Shown here: positions 25,201-40,200 of the stretch, one piece after another | Numbering within the stretch: the stretch's first letter is position 1 | How the letters are laid out: each line of letters opens with the position of its first letter | NCBI GenBank assembly: GCA_904063045.1 | Contig: CAJFCJ010000001.1 | Span: 3,045,501 to 3,109,500, forward strand | DNA from: Dimorphilus gyrociliatus | Lineage: Eukaryota; Annelida; Polychaeta; Dinophilidae | DNA: 64,000 bases | Direction of reading: 5' to 3' | Position numbers and translations under genes: made by a program | The notes under the pieces: generated by a model | Database searches by the model: none | Seen by the model: the letters and a program-made list of their open reading frames with translations, nothing else | Told to the model about the DNA's origin: nothing

Positions 25201-28200
25201 CTGTGAATCTGGTTTAGATAGATTAAATCCAATCATTAATAATAATTCAGGAATAGCAACAGATTGTCCAACAAACGCATTCTATACTGGCATAGGAGGA
25301 TTATGTCCAAAGGGACATTATTGTCCAACCGCATCAGACAAACCTCTGCCATGTGAACCGGGTACTTATGCTGATAATGAAGGACAAGCTTTGTGTACGT
25401 TATGTCCTGAAGGATACTACTGTTTGGCCAACTCAACAGATTTTGTAAATAACCGCTGTCCAGCTGGCTATTATTGCAAGAATGGAACAAAACATGCCTT
25501 CGAATTTCCCTGTCCAGCTGGAACATATAATCCTTCCGAGTTAGGAACTTCAGAAAATAATTGTCTAGAATGTACAGGAGGATTGTATTGTCAAGGAACT
25601 GGAAATCCACAACCAACTGGAAACTGTAGCGCAGGCTGGTATTGCACAAAAGGTTCTGACGATCCAAAAACAACTACCAAAGGAGGAAAGTGTCAACCAG
25701 GATATTATTGTCCGCTTGGTTCTAAGAGTCCTAGTCCATGTCCCCCTGGTGAATACTGCGAAACTGAAGAGCTAGCTGCACCAACAGGTAATTGTAGTGC
25801 AGGTTATTATTGTACTGGAGCCAGTGAAAAGAGAGATCCTGTAAACGAAAGTTATGGAAACAAATGCCCAGCAGGATTCTACTGTCTTGAAAAATCTGAA
25901 GTCCCTACTCCCTGTTCTCCTGGGACATATAGTCCAACTGAGGGAAATACACTTGAAGCTGACTGTCAACCTTGTTCTTTTGGAGATTATTGTCAAGGAT
26001 ATAATCTAACTCAAACAAGTGGAAATTGCACAAGAGGATATTACTGTCCTCAAGGACAACAAGTAAATAACCCTTTCATATGTACAGTAGGTCACTACTG
26101 TCCAGAAAGTTCTGCTAACCCAATCTTATGTCCAAGTGGGTATTATCAAGATCAGACGGGACAGTGGACATGCAAACTATGTCCATCAGGATACTATTGT
26201 GACAATTCAACAGGCGTTGTTGTGATTAATGACAATATCAAATGTCCGAAAGGTTATTATTGTCCTCCTGGTACAAGACACTCTCAGCAATGGCCTTGTC
26301 CTGTTGGAACATTCGGTAACTTAACAGCTTTTAACTCAAGTATGGATTGTACTCCTTGTTCACCTGGAAAGTATTGTAGTAGCGTTGGACTAACAGAACC
26401 AACTGATTTCTGCGCTGAAGGATATTATTGTAGACTCTACGCTGAAACTTCAACACCGAACCAAGCAAGCAATGCCAATATATGTCCACAGGGATCCTAC
26501 TGTCCAAAAGGCAGTGAACAACCCATACCCTGCATACCAGGTACTTACGGAGCATCAACAGGTTTAGCAAACGTGACTGGCTGTACGCAATGTACCCCTG
26601 GAAAGTATTGTGAATCAAGTGGACTATTGGCTGTTGAAGGTGATTGTCACCAAGGTTACTATTGTCCTCTAGGTTCTAAATTGAGACGAGAAATAATTTG
26701 CCCAGTTGGTCATTATTGTCCTACTGGTTCGGCAACTCCTGAAAGATGTCCATTGGCTACTTTCAATCCATACCTTGGCTTAAATAGCTCAGATCAATGT
26801 ACCAGTTGTACTGCTGGAGATTATTGTGGCACGCAAGGATTAAATGCAACAACAGGACCTTGCGAAAGTGGTTATTATTGTCCTACCGGTCAGCAATCGT
26901 CTAAAGCTATTGTTTGTCCAGTAAGACATTACTGTCCGATTCAATCGTCCATCCCACTACCATGTCAGAATGGAACTTACATGAATCATACTCAAGCTGC
27001 GGTATGCGACATTTGCCCTGCAGGATTTTACTGCTTGGGTGGAGAATTGACTGATCGATGTCCGGAAGGTTACTATTGTCCAGAAGCCACTGGCAATAAC
27101 TGGCAATCTTGTCCACTAGGAACCTATAACAACGATACAGGTTTGAAAATGATAAGTGAATGTAAACCATGTCCAGGCGGTCAATACTGCAACGATTATC
27201 CTCCTGTGAATCCCAGTGGTTTGTGTGCACCAGGCTACTTCTGTGAATATGGAGAAGATAGATCAAAACCAACAGGTGGAAATATAACTTACGGTATAAA
27301 CGGAAGCTGCCTACTATCTGGAATAGAAACAGGCAAAGGAGGAATATGTACACCAGGTCATTATTGTCCCGAAGGAACAATAGTTCCACTACCATGCGGA
27401 GCTGGTACTTATAGTAACAGAACTGGACTTCATCAATGTCTACAGTGTCCTGCCGGCTACTATTGCGAAGCAGGTAATTATATCGCAAAGTTTCTACCAA
27501 ATCAATTTTAAATGACATAAATAATTTCCTCAGAGGCTGAAACTTATCTCGATACACCATGCCCAACTGGAAGGTACTGTCCACCTGGAACTAAAATGGC
27601 CAATGAATTCTTATGTCCAAGTAAGTTGCTATTATCAAAGTTATACTAATCTATTCTAATGTCCACATTTCAACAAATTAGTCGGTACCTTTTATAATCA
27701 AACGCATGGCAAAGAATTATCTGATTGTCTTGCTTGTACCCCTGGAATGTATTGCGAAACTACTGGCCTTCCAGCTCCAACTGGAAAATGTGCTCCAGGT
27801 AACAACTTATAAAGCTTATAATGAATAGCTTTTGTATAATTTTAAATTTCTTCCTGATAGGCTGGTACTGTACAATCAATGCTACACAAAGAATGGAAAC
27901 TGTACAAGGAGGCCAGTGTCAACCAGGATTCTATTGTCCTGAAGGAACCCATAAACCTCTGGATTGCGATCCTGGAACATACTGTGAAACTGCTGGTCTT
28001 GATTCACCAACTGCTAATTGTTCAGCAGGATATTACTGTACTCTGAGAGCAATTATTCAAAATCCAACAGATGCTACCACAGGAGATATATGCCCTGTTG
28101 GACACTTCTGTCCGATAGGATCTTCAGTTGCCACCCCATGTCCAACAGGAACATTCTTGAATGCTACTGGACAGGTAAAATTTTAATTAATCGTTAAGTG

Positions 28201-31200
28201 CCATCTAATAATTTCATTTATATTACTTTCTTCAAAGGATGATGTCGGTGATTGTGTAGATTGTACTTTAGGAAAATACTGCCCTGGTACTGGTCGTCAA
28301 CTACCAATGGATGACTGCGATCAAGGTTTCTACTGTCCTGGAAAACAAAATGTTTCCTCTCCACAAAGCTATATTTGTCCTGTTGGACATTATTGCCCAA
28401 GAGGTTCACCTGAACCAATTCGATGTCAGAACGGAACATATGAAGACAGATTTGGATCTTGGATGTGCAAGATTTGTCCTACTGGCTACTTCTGTGATAA
28501 CACAATGAATATTGTTATTTTAGATAATACAACCACAATATGTCCAATGGGAAGTTACTGCCCGGACGGAACGAGTTATAAAAATGAATTCTTGTGCCCA
28601 ATTGGCACATTTAACAATAGAACAGGATTAAGAGAAGAATCCGCCTGTACCCCATGTATTGGCGGCTACTATTGTCCAACGCCTGGAATGGTGACAGTAA
28701 CAGATCTTTGTGATGCAGGATATTTCTGTAAACAAGGAGCCAGAATCTCCGCTCCCAATCAAGGTTTAGATGCTAACATCTGTCCAGTAGGATTCTATTG
28801 TCCTCAAGGAACTGCTGACCCTGAACCATGTCCCAAGGGAACTTATAATAATAGAACAGGTTTACAGAAACTCCAAGACTGCATCGACTGTCCATCGGGA
28901 GAATATTGTCAAGAAATTTCCATGATACAAACCAGCGGATTGTGCTCGGCAGGTTATTATTGCGAAATCAATTCAAACAGTTCTCACAGAACAATATGCC
29001 CTGCCGGTTATTATTGTCCGGAAGGTAGTCCATCTCCAACTGCCTGTCCTAGAGGAACATTTTCTACTAGTTTAGGACTTGCAAATAGTAGTCAGTGTAC
29101 TCCTTGTATTCCTGGCTCTTATTGTAACGGTACAGGCTTAAACGGACCAACATCTATCTGTGATGAAGGATATTACTGTCCAGGCGGTAACTCTGAGCCA
29201 AACCCTATTGCTACACCATGTCCAATCGGTTTACATTGTCCTTCTGGATCATCAACACCCGTGCCATGCCTACCAGGAACATTTGCTAACTTCTCCCAAG
29301 CAGCTAGCTGTGCTGAATGTCCAGGTGGATTTTATTGCGTTCCCGAAGAAGTTATTCAAGGAAATTCATCAAGCGGTCATCGGCTGTGTCCGAGAGGATT
29401 TTATTGTCCCGCTGGAACTGGAAGAAACTGGACTGCTTGTCCACCTGGAACTTTCTCCAATGAGCTCGGATTAGAAGATGTGGGTCAATGTACACAATGC
29501 ACAGGAGGATTCTATTGTGATACAACCAACTTAACTTCTCCAACTGGACCTTGCTCTCCTGGTTACTACTGCACTTCAGGAGTTAATGTTCCAACGCCAT
29601 CTACTGGTCACCTGGGCATAGGAGGCGAATGCCCGACTGGTAATCAATGTCCTGGTACGACAGTTGTTCCAGAAAATTGTCAAGCTGGATATTATCAAGA
29701 CATTACAACGCAAAGTTCATGCAAGATTTGTCCAGAAGGTTATTTCTGTGTTGCCAACTCTACAACTTATACTCATCAAATTTGTCCTTCTGGTTATTAT
29801 TGTCCAACTGGTACAAGATTTAACATTCAATATCCATGCCCTCCTGGTACTTTCAATAACTTAACTGGCCAAAACAACGAAAGCGCTTGTTCACCATGCA
29901 CACCTGGACACTATTGCGAAAATAACGGACAGTCGGAGGTTACTGGAAAGTGCCATGCTGGATTTTATTGCACTATAAGATCTCATCTAGCAGAACCTTC
30001 ACTATCTAGTATAGGTGGCCGATGCTCTGCAGGAGAGTACTGTCCAATCGGTAGTTCAGCTCCAATTGGCTGTGATCCTGGTAAATATTGCGATGTAGCT
30101 CAAATGGAAGCACCCAGAGGACCTTGCTCACCTGGATATTATTGTATTGCTAATTCGACAACATCACAACCGACAGGCGTTAATGGCGATCAATGCTCAC
30201 CGGGCAATTATTGTCCAGAGGGCAGCTTTATGGAAACTCCATGTGATCCTGGCTTCTATTTGCCAAGTTCTGGAGCGTGGAATATTTCTTTCTGCATAAA
30301 ATGTACATCTGGAAAATTCTGTAATGAAAGTGGATTAGCAGCTCCAAAAGCAGATTGCAATAGAGGTTTCTTTTGCCCCGAAGAACAAAAAGTCAAAAAT
30401 CCGAGTTCTTATCCATGCCCGAAAGGATATTATTGTCCAACCGGGTCTTCCACTCCAGTTATCTGTCCATCAGGATACTATCAAGATGAGGAAAATCAAT
30501 GGACTTGTAAAGATTGCCCCGCAGGATATTTCTGTGACAACTCCTTGGAACCGGTGGTCAACTACACCGCATACGAATGTCCAAGAGGATTCTACTGTCC
30601 AGCAAATACAAACTCTTCCAACGAATATCCTTGCCCTGAAGGTACTTTTAATAATATAACAACTCTAGGATCTGAAAGCGAATGTCTACCTTGTATTGGC
30701 GGTTTCTATTGTCCTGGTGGAGCTATAACTTATCCATCAACTCCATGTAGTCACGGCTATTTCTGTAAGAGTGGAGCGAAAACATCAACACCAACAGAGG
30801 GATTAAATGCCAATATTTGTCCTGTAGGACATTACTGTCCCGAACAGACCGCTGAACCGATTAAATGTCCCGTTGGAACAATGAGTAATGCAGCTGGAAA
30901 TAAGAACGTAACAGACTGCCAACCATGCACCAAAGGTTATTACTGCGAAGAACTTGGACAAACAGTAGTCACTGGCCCATGCTTACCAGGACATTATTGT
31001 CTAGAAGCATCAACCGTTAACAACTCAATTATCTGTCCAATAGGAAAATATTGCCCAATAGCGACTCATACTCCAATCAACTGTCCAAACGGAACTTGGT
31101 CTAACGTTACAAATCTTGAGGCTGAAAGCGATTGTACTCCATGTCCAGCCGGTTATTATTGTCAAGCAAACGGTCTAATCGAGCCAGAAGGTCTTTGCCA

Positions 31201-34200
31201 ACAGGGATATTATTGTCCAATCGGTTCTAATGTTCCCAACCCAATCACATGTCCAATTGGTTTGCACTGTCCTGTAGGATCTCCTGAGCCAAGGTCTTGT
31301 TTGTCTGGTTATTATACAAATACAACTGGTATGAGTGTTTGTTTGGATTGCCCCCCAGGATTTTACTGTTTACCAGAAAACGTTACAGCCACAAACCCAG
31401 TTCCTGGATATCATGATTGCCCAATGGGCTACTACTGCCCGAATACCACTGGCTTAAATTGGATGCCATGTCCAAAAGGAACTTTCTCTAGACAAACAAA
31501 CCTCTTTAGGGTTGAGCAATGTCAAGATTGTGCACCTGGAGTTTACTGCGACAAGGAAGCAGCTGTTAACTACACAGGCCAATGCTCTCCTGGCCACTAT
31601 TGTGAAGGTGGAGTTGATAGACCTAACCCAAATAATGCTGAAGTAAATAGCACTTATCCTGCTTCATGTCCTCTCCTAGGAGGTCACACTGGTGTTGGTG
31701 ATGTTTGTCCTAAGGGTTTCCATTGTCCTTTGGGCAGTGCCCTTCCTACACCCTGTCCAAGTGGGTACTATCAAGATGAAGAAGGCAAGGCAACGTGTAA
31801 AAACTGCCCTCAAGGATATTATTGTACAGTCAACAGCACAGACTTTTCCGATAAAATATGTCCATCAGGTCATTTCTGCCCTCTGAACACTAATAGTGCC
31901 TTCGAGTTCCCTTGCCCTGAAGGAACTTTCAATAGCCTAGAAAATCAAAAAAACATATCAGCCTGCAAAAATTGTACTCAAGGAAATTACTGTATGGGAA
32001 CAGGATTAAGTGCACCTACAGCAAATTGCAGTGAAGGCTGGTACTGCAGAGAAAGATCGACGAAACCAATGCCAGTAGATGCAGATGAAGGAGGTGAATG
32101 TCCAACAGGTACATTCTGTCCTGGAGGATCATATGTACCAACACCCTGTACTCCTGGAAATTACTGTCATATTGCAGGACTTCACGAACCTTCAGGTCCA
32201 TGTACACAAGGATATTATTGTACCTTGGGAGCATCTTTACCCAATCCAACAGATAATATCACAGGAAATATTTGTCCAATGGGCCATTATTGTAATATTG
32301 GATCCCCAGCACCAGCTCCATGTGAAATCGGATACTATTTAGACAGTACAGGAAATGATGTCGTTAGTGATTGTAAGATCTGTACTGAAGGCAAATATTG
32401 CGGAAGTGATGGTCTGTCAAACCCGACTGGAAATTGCTCCAGAGGTTTTTACTGTCCACCTGGTCAAAAAGTTAATACACCAGGTAACTACACCTGCCCA
32501 GAAGGGCATTACTGTTTAGAGGGAGTTTCTGAACCTTCTCCTTGTGCCAGTGGATATTATCAGGTAGGAAAGTAGGTTAGTCCTCATATAAGCATTACCC
32601 TTTAATTTTTTTAAAGGATCAACCAGGAAAATGGGATTGTAAAGATTGCCCACCAGGATTCTACTGCAACGCAACACTAGGTCCAGTTGTTTTTTATGGA
32701 GCATACCAGTGTCCAGAAGGTTTCTATTGTCCAAGCAGAACCGAATATGACAAGCAATACCCTTGTCCATATGGAACATTTAACAACAGAACAGGTAATA
32801 ATATAGACAAGAAAGTGCTTGATTAATGTTGTATTATTAACCAAAATTTTTTCATAGGCCTAAGTCAAAAGAGTCAATGTACACCATGTATTGGAGGATA
32901 TTCTTGCGACGAAGAAGGCATGGCATATCCTGAAAGACTCTGCTCATCTGCTTACTACTGTAGAACTGGCTCCAACTCAACAACACCAAATATGGGCTCT
33001 ACTGCAGACTTATGTCCAGCCGGTTCTTACTGTATTGAAGGAACTGATGCTCCAGTACCCTGTCCCGAGGGAACTTATAGTCCTAATGAAGGGTTACACT
33101 CAGAGAATGAATGCTTAAACTGTACTGGAGGTTATTTCTGCAATTCAACTGGTTTAACAATGGTCAGTGGCAAATGTGAAAGTGGATTTTATTGTACCGA
33201 AAGAGCTCACCTATCAACTCAAGAGCTATGCCCAATGGGCTCCTATTGTCCCCTTGGATCTCAATATCCAACCGACTGTCCCAATGGTACATATAGTAAT
33301 GCAACTGGATTGAAATCACAAGTCCAATGTACAGATTGTACCGAAGGTTATTATTGCAATGGAGTTGGTCTTGTTACTCCAAGTGGACTTTGCAAGCCTG
33401 GATACTACTGCCCTACAGGATCAGAAGTTGAGACACAAATAATATGTCCAATTGGAATGCATTGTCCTGAAGGAAGTTCAGAGCCAAAGAAATGTCTACC
33501 TGGATCATATACCGACTATAAAGGAGCAGCTACCTGCATAGAATGCCCCGAAGGATATTATTGTATTCCTGAGTTAGTTATTGCAGCTAATCTGGCATCA
33601 GTCAAACATCCTTGCCCAGAAGGCTTTTATTGTCCTAATGGAACAAGTTATAATTGGAAACCATGTCCAAGTGGAACATATAGTAATGTACAACTTCTAA
33701 GGAACGCTAAAGAATGCACACCATGCGATGCTGGCTACTATTGTGGTGGAACCAACCTTACTCAGCCAACGGATAAATGTTCAGCTGGCTACTACTGCGT
33801 TTCTGGCATAGATAGACCAAACCCAAGAATGCTAAATGAAAGCCATTGTCCAGAAGGAACTGCACATCCCATGATAGGCCATATTTGTCCAACTGGTCAC
33901 CGCTGTCCAATTGGATCAATTACACCTTTGGGTTGTGCACCAGGAAAATATCAAGTAAATTTTCTTGTTATAAATATACTTTTAAGTGCTAATTAATTAT
34001 AATACTATACAGAATTTGGAAGGACAAGATACCTGTTTAGACTGCCCGAAGGGTTATTACTGTTTGGCTAACACATCGCATTACCTAAATAATTCATGTC
34101 CATCGGGTAAGAAGATAAGATTAAAACATTTGGTTATTTTACCATTTTCTGCTACAAATTATATTAATTTTTTTTAGGTCACTACTGTCCCCTTAATACA

Positions 34201-37200
34201 CCTGATCAATTTTCTAACCCATGTCCTGCGGGAACATTCAACAATAAGACAAATCAATATTCTTCATCATCTTGTTTGGCTTGCACTCCTGGATACTACT
34301 GTCAAGGAACTGGAAATACAGATCCATCTGGTAAATGTAATCCCGGTTGGTATTGTATCAATGCTTCGTCATCAGCTCAACCAGCAGACAATACTGGAGG
34401 AGAGTGTACACCAGGAAATTATTGCCCTGAGGGTTCATACGAACAGACCCCATGTACAGAAGGAAAATATTGTAACTCTTCTGGATTATCTGCACCTGTT
34501 GATTGGTGTGACGGCGGGTGGTATTGTCCCAATGGTTCTAGTTCCCCAAGAGAAATTATCTGTCCCATGGGTAGCTTCTGTCCAAGAGGAAGTAAACTGC
34601 CTGATCCATGTAGAAATGGAACATATGGAAATGCTACAGCTCTTAAAGACCAAGAAGAATGCAGAGAATGCGACCCAGGCTTTTACTGTAATGAGATTGG
34701 AGCGATAGCAGTTTCTGGTCAATGCGATAGAGGCTTTTATTGTCCACCTGGTCAAAAGACACCAACCCCATACATTTATAGATGTCCTGCAGGTCACATG
34801 TGTCAAGTAGGAACCTATATTCCACAAAGATGTCCAAATGGAGAATATCAACCTGTTGAAGGCAAATGGAGTTGTATTTCTTGTCAAGCAGGCTATTATT
34901 GCGATAATGGTCCAGCACCTATTTCATCATTAGCTAACTATACTTGTCCAGAAGGACATTATTGTCCAACAGGTACTAAAACAGCAAGACAGTATCCATG
35001 TCCTCCAGGTACATTTAACAACTTGACCAAATTGGAAAATGAGGGACAATGTCAGCCATGCTTACCAGGAAAATATTGTCAAAATAGTGGATTGTCAATG
35101 CCAGAGGGAGATTGTTTCGCAGGGTAAGCAGACATTAACTTTAGTTAAACAAATTTACATTTGGCAATATCTCAAACTTAATTTCTTAATCACAGATTCT
35201 ACTGTAATGGAAGCACCATTGAACCAAATCCACCCTATGCAATCTGTCCTATAGGAAACTACTGTCCAACTGGAGTCTATGAACCAATACCTTGTCCACC
35301 AGGTTCATTAGCTCCGTCTACAGGAAATAAAAATGTTTCAGCTTGCGAGCCATGCGCTCCTGGCCATTACTGTACACCTGAAAGTAATAAAGTTGGAAAA
35401 GCTGAAGAATGTGATCCAGGATATGTCTGTATACGCAGTGCCGAAGTTCCAAAACCAACTGACGGTGTGACAGGCTACGTATGCCCAACCGGAAATTTCT
35501 GTCCAAAAGGTTCTGGTAAAGAACAACCATGTGGATTGGGAACATTTGCAGATGTTGTAGGCCTAGGTAAATATAAAAAAAACTGATACAACAAAAAAAA
35601 AGCTTAATTGTATTTAACACATATTGCATATTAATTAATGATAACAATGCACTCCACAGCAAGTTATAGTAAGTTTATCAGCTGCATCCTCAGTAACTAA
35701 TTGTTTTGTAAAAACCCAAACATTTACTCTCATTCCTTAATGTTTAATTAGTAGTCGTTCGTGCAATTTATAAGAATTTTTTTTATAAAAAAAATAGTAA
35801 TGGAATTATTATTTCATTGACTTTTAGGTGAATGTAAAGTTTGCTTGGCTGGAAGAACTTGCCCAGAAATGGGAATGAATATCACAAATCCCTGCCCAAC
35901 CGGTCATTATTGTCCGAATGGTACTTACGATTCTGGTGTTCCATGTCCTATCGGATCTTATAATCCCCATGAGGGAATTGCCGAATCTTCCCAATGTCTA
36001 GACTGTCCTAGTGGATTATTCTGTAATCAAACTGGTATTGATACACCTTCTGGAAATTGTTCAGCTGGTTATTGGTGTGTATCTGGTGCTGAACATCCCG
36101 GACCTAATGACGGAACCAATGGACTTTGTCCAGTTGGTCATTATTGTGAAGAGGGTACTAGAAATGCAACTGCTTGTCCTCCAGGAACTCTTAATCCACA
36201 AGAAGGTGGTAAGAGCTTGTCGGATTGTAGACCATGCACAGGAGGTTACTATTGTGCCGATTATGGTATGACTATACCTTCAGGACCATGCGATAGAAGA
36301 TATTACTGCCCAGCAATTGCCAACATTTCTAACCCAACACCAGTTGATTTCAAATGTATACCTGGTCACTTCTGTCTAAATGGAACAGTTCATCCCATAC
36401 CATGTCCACCTGGAACTTATCAACCGAATGAACTTATGGATGCTTGTATACCTTGTCCTGCTGGAACCTATTGTTTGGCAAACACAAGCGTTCCTTTAGA
36501 ATGTCCAGCATACCACTTTTGCCCAGCAGGAACAATTGAACCTCAAATATGTCCTAATGGAACATTTACAAAATCAACTATTCGCAGCCTTACTAGTGAC
36601 ACGCAATGTGAAATGTGCGAAACTGGAAAATATTGTGTCGATGGTAGAGAAACTGGCGATTGTGCAGCTGGATTCTGGTGTAAGAAAGGAAATTGGCAAC
36701 CAACTCCCTTCTCAAATGAAACAGATTTAGCCATCGGAGAACCTTGTCCATATGGCTATTATTGCCCAACGGGAACTCTGAAACCAGTACAATGCCCAGA
36801 TAATCGTTTCATAGACAAGAGCGGAGCATCACACATTGGAGAATGCGGCTACTGTCCTGCAGGAAAAATCTGCGCCATTGGTGGTATTCCAAAACCATGC
36901 TGGCCGGGCCACTTCTGCCCATATAACGATACTATTTATAAATGCAACAAAACAACATACTTGGATGAATTTGGAGGAAAGAGTCCAATGGATTGCAAAG
37001 TATGCCCAGCTGGATATTACTGCTTTAAAGAGGGAATGACCAACTATTCTGTCAGCCCTTGCCCACCAGGATTTTATTGTTACGAAGCAACATCAAGCCC
37101 AATTCCATGTCCAGCTGGAACTTACAGATCTGAAGCTGGCGCCGAAAATATAACTGAATGTACTTTATGTCCTGCCGGTTATTTCTGTCCCAATGTTAAT

Positions 37201-40200
37201 ATGACCGTAAACGGTACACAATGTGATAGAGGAATGTTCTGCCCTCCAGGAAGCAAATTACAAACGATCTGTCAAGCAGGATATTATTGTAATAGAAGTA
37301 AAACTCAACAGCCTTGTCCGCAGGGATATTATTGTGAAGCCGGATCTGAAACACCAACGAGATGCCCATACGGTCACTACTGTCCAAGAAGCTACTCATC
37401 TAATGGAAACTTAAGAGGAGCGATGACACCAATCAAGTGCCCTCTTGGATACAAGATGTATGAGGGTTCTAACAGGACCACTTTTAGCGAGACTTGTGAA
37501 CCTTGCATGAAAGGATGGTATGGTAATCATCCTGAAAGAAGAGACTGCTATCCATGCAGACCAGGTGTTGTATGTAAGGAAAGGGCAATCAGTGACGTTC
37601 CTTTGAGTAACAATTCAGCATCCTTCGGAGTTAACGTTACTAGATCATATCCATGTCCAGTAGGACATTACTGTCCAAGGAATAGTTCACTACCTACTCC
37701 CTGCCCAGTTGGAACTGCTAATAAGAAACAATACCAAGGTTCTATTGATAACTGTATACCTTGTTCAAAGAATCATTTCCAACCCTATGAGGGACGTAAA
37801 GCTTGCTATTCATGCGGATCTAAAGCCACACAACCAAAGACAGGACAGCCAACTTGCATATGTAATGGAGTAGGAAGAGATTTCCAATTTTCCGACAGAG
37901 ACTGCCCTTGTAAAGTTGGATATAGAGTTATGCTCGGAAGAGAAACTGACTGTGTCAAACACGTCTATGACAATTGCGTTGAAGGAGAAACAAGAACTCA
38001 AGATGGTCTGTGTTACACAGCTAAACAATGGGAAACTCATTGCACAAACAACGTATGTGGAGGAGTAGAAAAATATGCAGGTGTAGAGAAATTGATTGGC
38101 TTATGCAAATGTATTACAGAAGATATTGATGATATATGTGATCTTAATTGTCGATTGAAACAAAGAAATTCTATACAATTACATTGTCCAGAAAACTTGG
38201 CGCCATTTATTTCAGTAAAAAATCAAAATGGACAACCTCTTGCCGAGTTCAAAGTGGAAAATCTCGGAAAAGTTATTAACAGTCAAGATGCTTTTGGAGC
38301 TGATACTTGTACTAAGAAGGGAGCTGAACCGGAACCTATGCATTTACTAGAATGTTCAAGCGATGGTTTCTTCGGTATTTATGAACCTGAAGGCGAACAA
38401 TTGAAGAGCTTATTCTTAAACAATTACAAGGGCATAGTTAGCTTGAATCAAACTCAAGGAGGTAAACACGGCTATACTTATTCGAGAAGAAAAAGAGATC
38501 TTATACACTCTAGGCGTAGAAGAGCGGCATCAACCCTACCTGGGTCGGTCAATTCTGGAGTTTCAAACCCAACTGTTTGCTTGAAATATGGAGAAAGAAT
38601 GCTTTGGACAATCACTAAAGATCATTACCCAGTTTACGACAGAAATAATCTATTCAATACCAATGAGAAATTCGATTTCGGAGGCTTTAGAAAGTTAATA
38701 GAAAAGAAGAGTCAACTATCCTCTTCGGCTACCTTGTTTGCCTACAGATTCGTTGATCCTGGAGCGTATGCTTTCTACTTAAGTTCGAATGTCTATAAGA
38801 AAATGTACATCCGAGTTATGGCTGAAGATGCTCAGTGCACAGAAGATGGTCCATTCTTCCCTACAACACCACGATATGTTATTCAGAATGGCTTATCTAT
38901 TGATCAAGATATTCTCAGAGCACCAGATTGGGTTGTCATTGTGGTTCTTTTGGCTCTGATGATAGCCGCTTTCATTATTCTTATTATTGCGCTTATCTTA
39001 TTTAGGAAATATGGATGGAATAAGTCTATGTTTATTAACCCTAAATACAGAAGAGTTACGAGGAAATATAATATGGAAGACTATTCTAGTAAGGGAGCAG
39101 CTGTCAGCGCTGCTAAGAAGTATCATAGACTGGGTCTTGCTCAGGAGGATGATGACGATGATACTACTTTGGCAATTGCCGGAAAAACAACTGGTGACGA
39201 ATACTGGGATTATGACAAACAAGTTGACTTGGAGGCTTTCTCATCACCTAAATTATACGAAATTCTGTCTGGTCAAAGTAGGGCAGTTACAAGAGATCTT
39301 AGCAAACAAAAGGAAGAAGCTAAGAATATGTATCAAAAGGTTAATAATCAAGTTGATTCACTTAAAGGACTGTGGTTGGCTAAATTCAATTTGGATCCAG
39401 TTAGAGCTGGTTTGGCCACACATGAAGATGTAGCTGCATACGAACTGAAATTGCATGAACTTGAAAGAGAATTAGAACGACGTAAGGATCTAGGTTCTAA
39501 ATACGAAAATGTTCTCGAAAGAATTCGTGAATTACAAGATACTGATGAAGAATTAAGACTCAAACATCAAGTTGCCTTTGATAGTCTAACTAGGGAAGCC
39601 ATAAGACAGATTGATCAACATGTAGAAAGACTCCAAAGAGGAAAGGTTATCAAGAGTAACGGTGAATTTGATATGAATCAGCATCAGAGCATTTTAGGCA
39701 GAATCCAATTATTAATTAGCAAAGCTGATGATGAAATAACTACTGAGTGTACCAGACTCGGAGTTAGTGGAATATTAGGTGATGGAACTGGAGCACCATT
39801 AATCGGACCAAATTCTGAACCTCTCAAGAAAAATCAATTGCTAACAGAAGAAGGATCAGTAAGAGCAAAGGATATATTATTCGAGGATCCTATAACAGGT
39901 TTGATTAAGATCAGAAAAGGTTCTAAAATGCTTACAGCCGATGGTGATATTGTTAATGTTCCAAGTAATTATGTACTTAATACGCACACTGGTAAAGTTC
40001 TTCCAATTGAAGTTGCCGCTTCATTCGACCCCGTTGCTTACAAATTGGTAGTTACAGTGGATAACATAAGCTGTGATACTCGTCACTCAGAACCACTTTT
40101 ACCGTATATACCAATAACCTCTTCAACTCCTATTAAATTTAAACAACCAGAAAACCGAAGGAACTTAAGACTTGGCGAGCCAATAGAAGATCCCGAGAGC

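Noticed and set aside
26907-27584. A 225-codon open frame on the minus strand inside the giant gene (and similar ones at 19586-19954, 25236-25673, 34486-34918)
   Set aside because: They are shadows of the Cys-rich coding strand: their Leu/Asn/Gln-rich composition follows from reverse-reading the CPxGYYC codons, and none has splice or domain support.
14779-37960. EGF, laminin-EGF or TNF-receptor identity for the Cys-rich modules
   Set aside because: Cysteine spacing is CPxGYYC with two to three residues between paired cysteines and no EGF six-cysteine or Ca2+-binding pattern; GCC2/GCC3 fits better.
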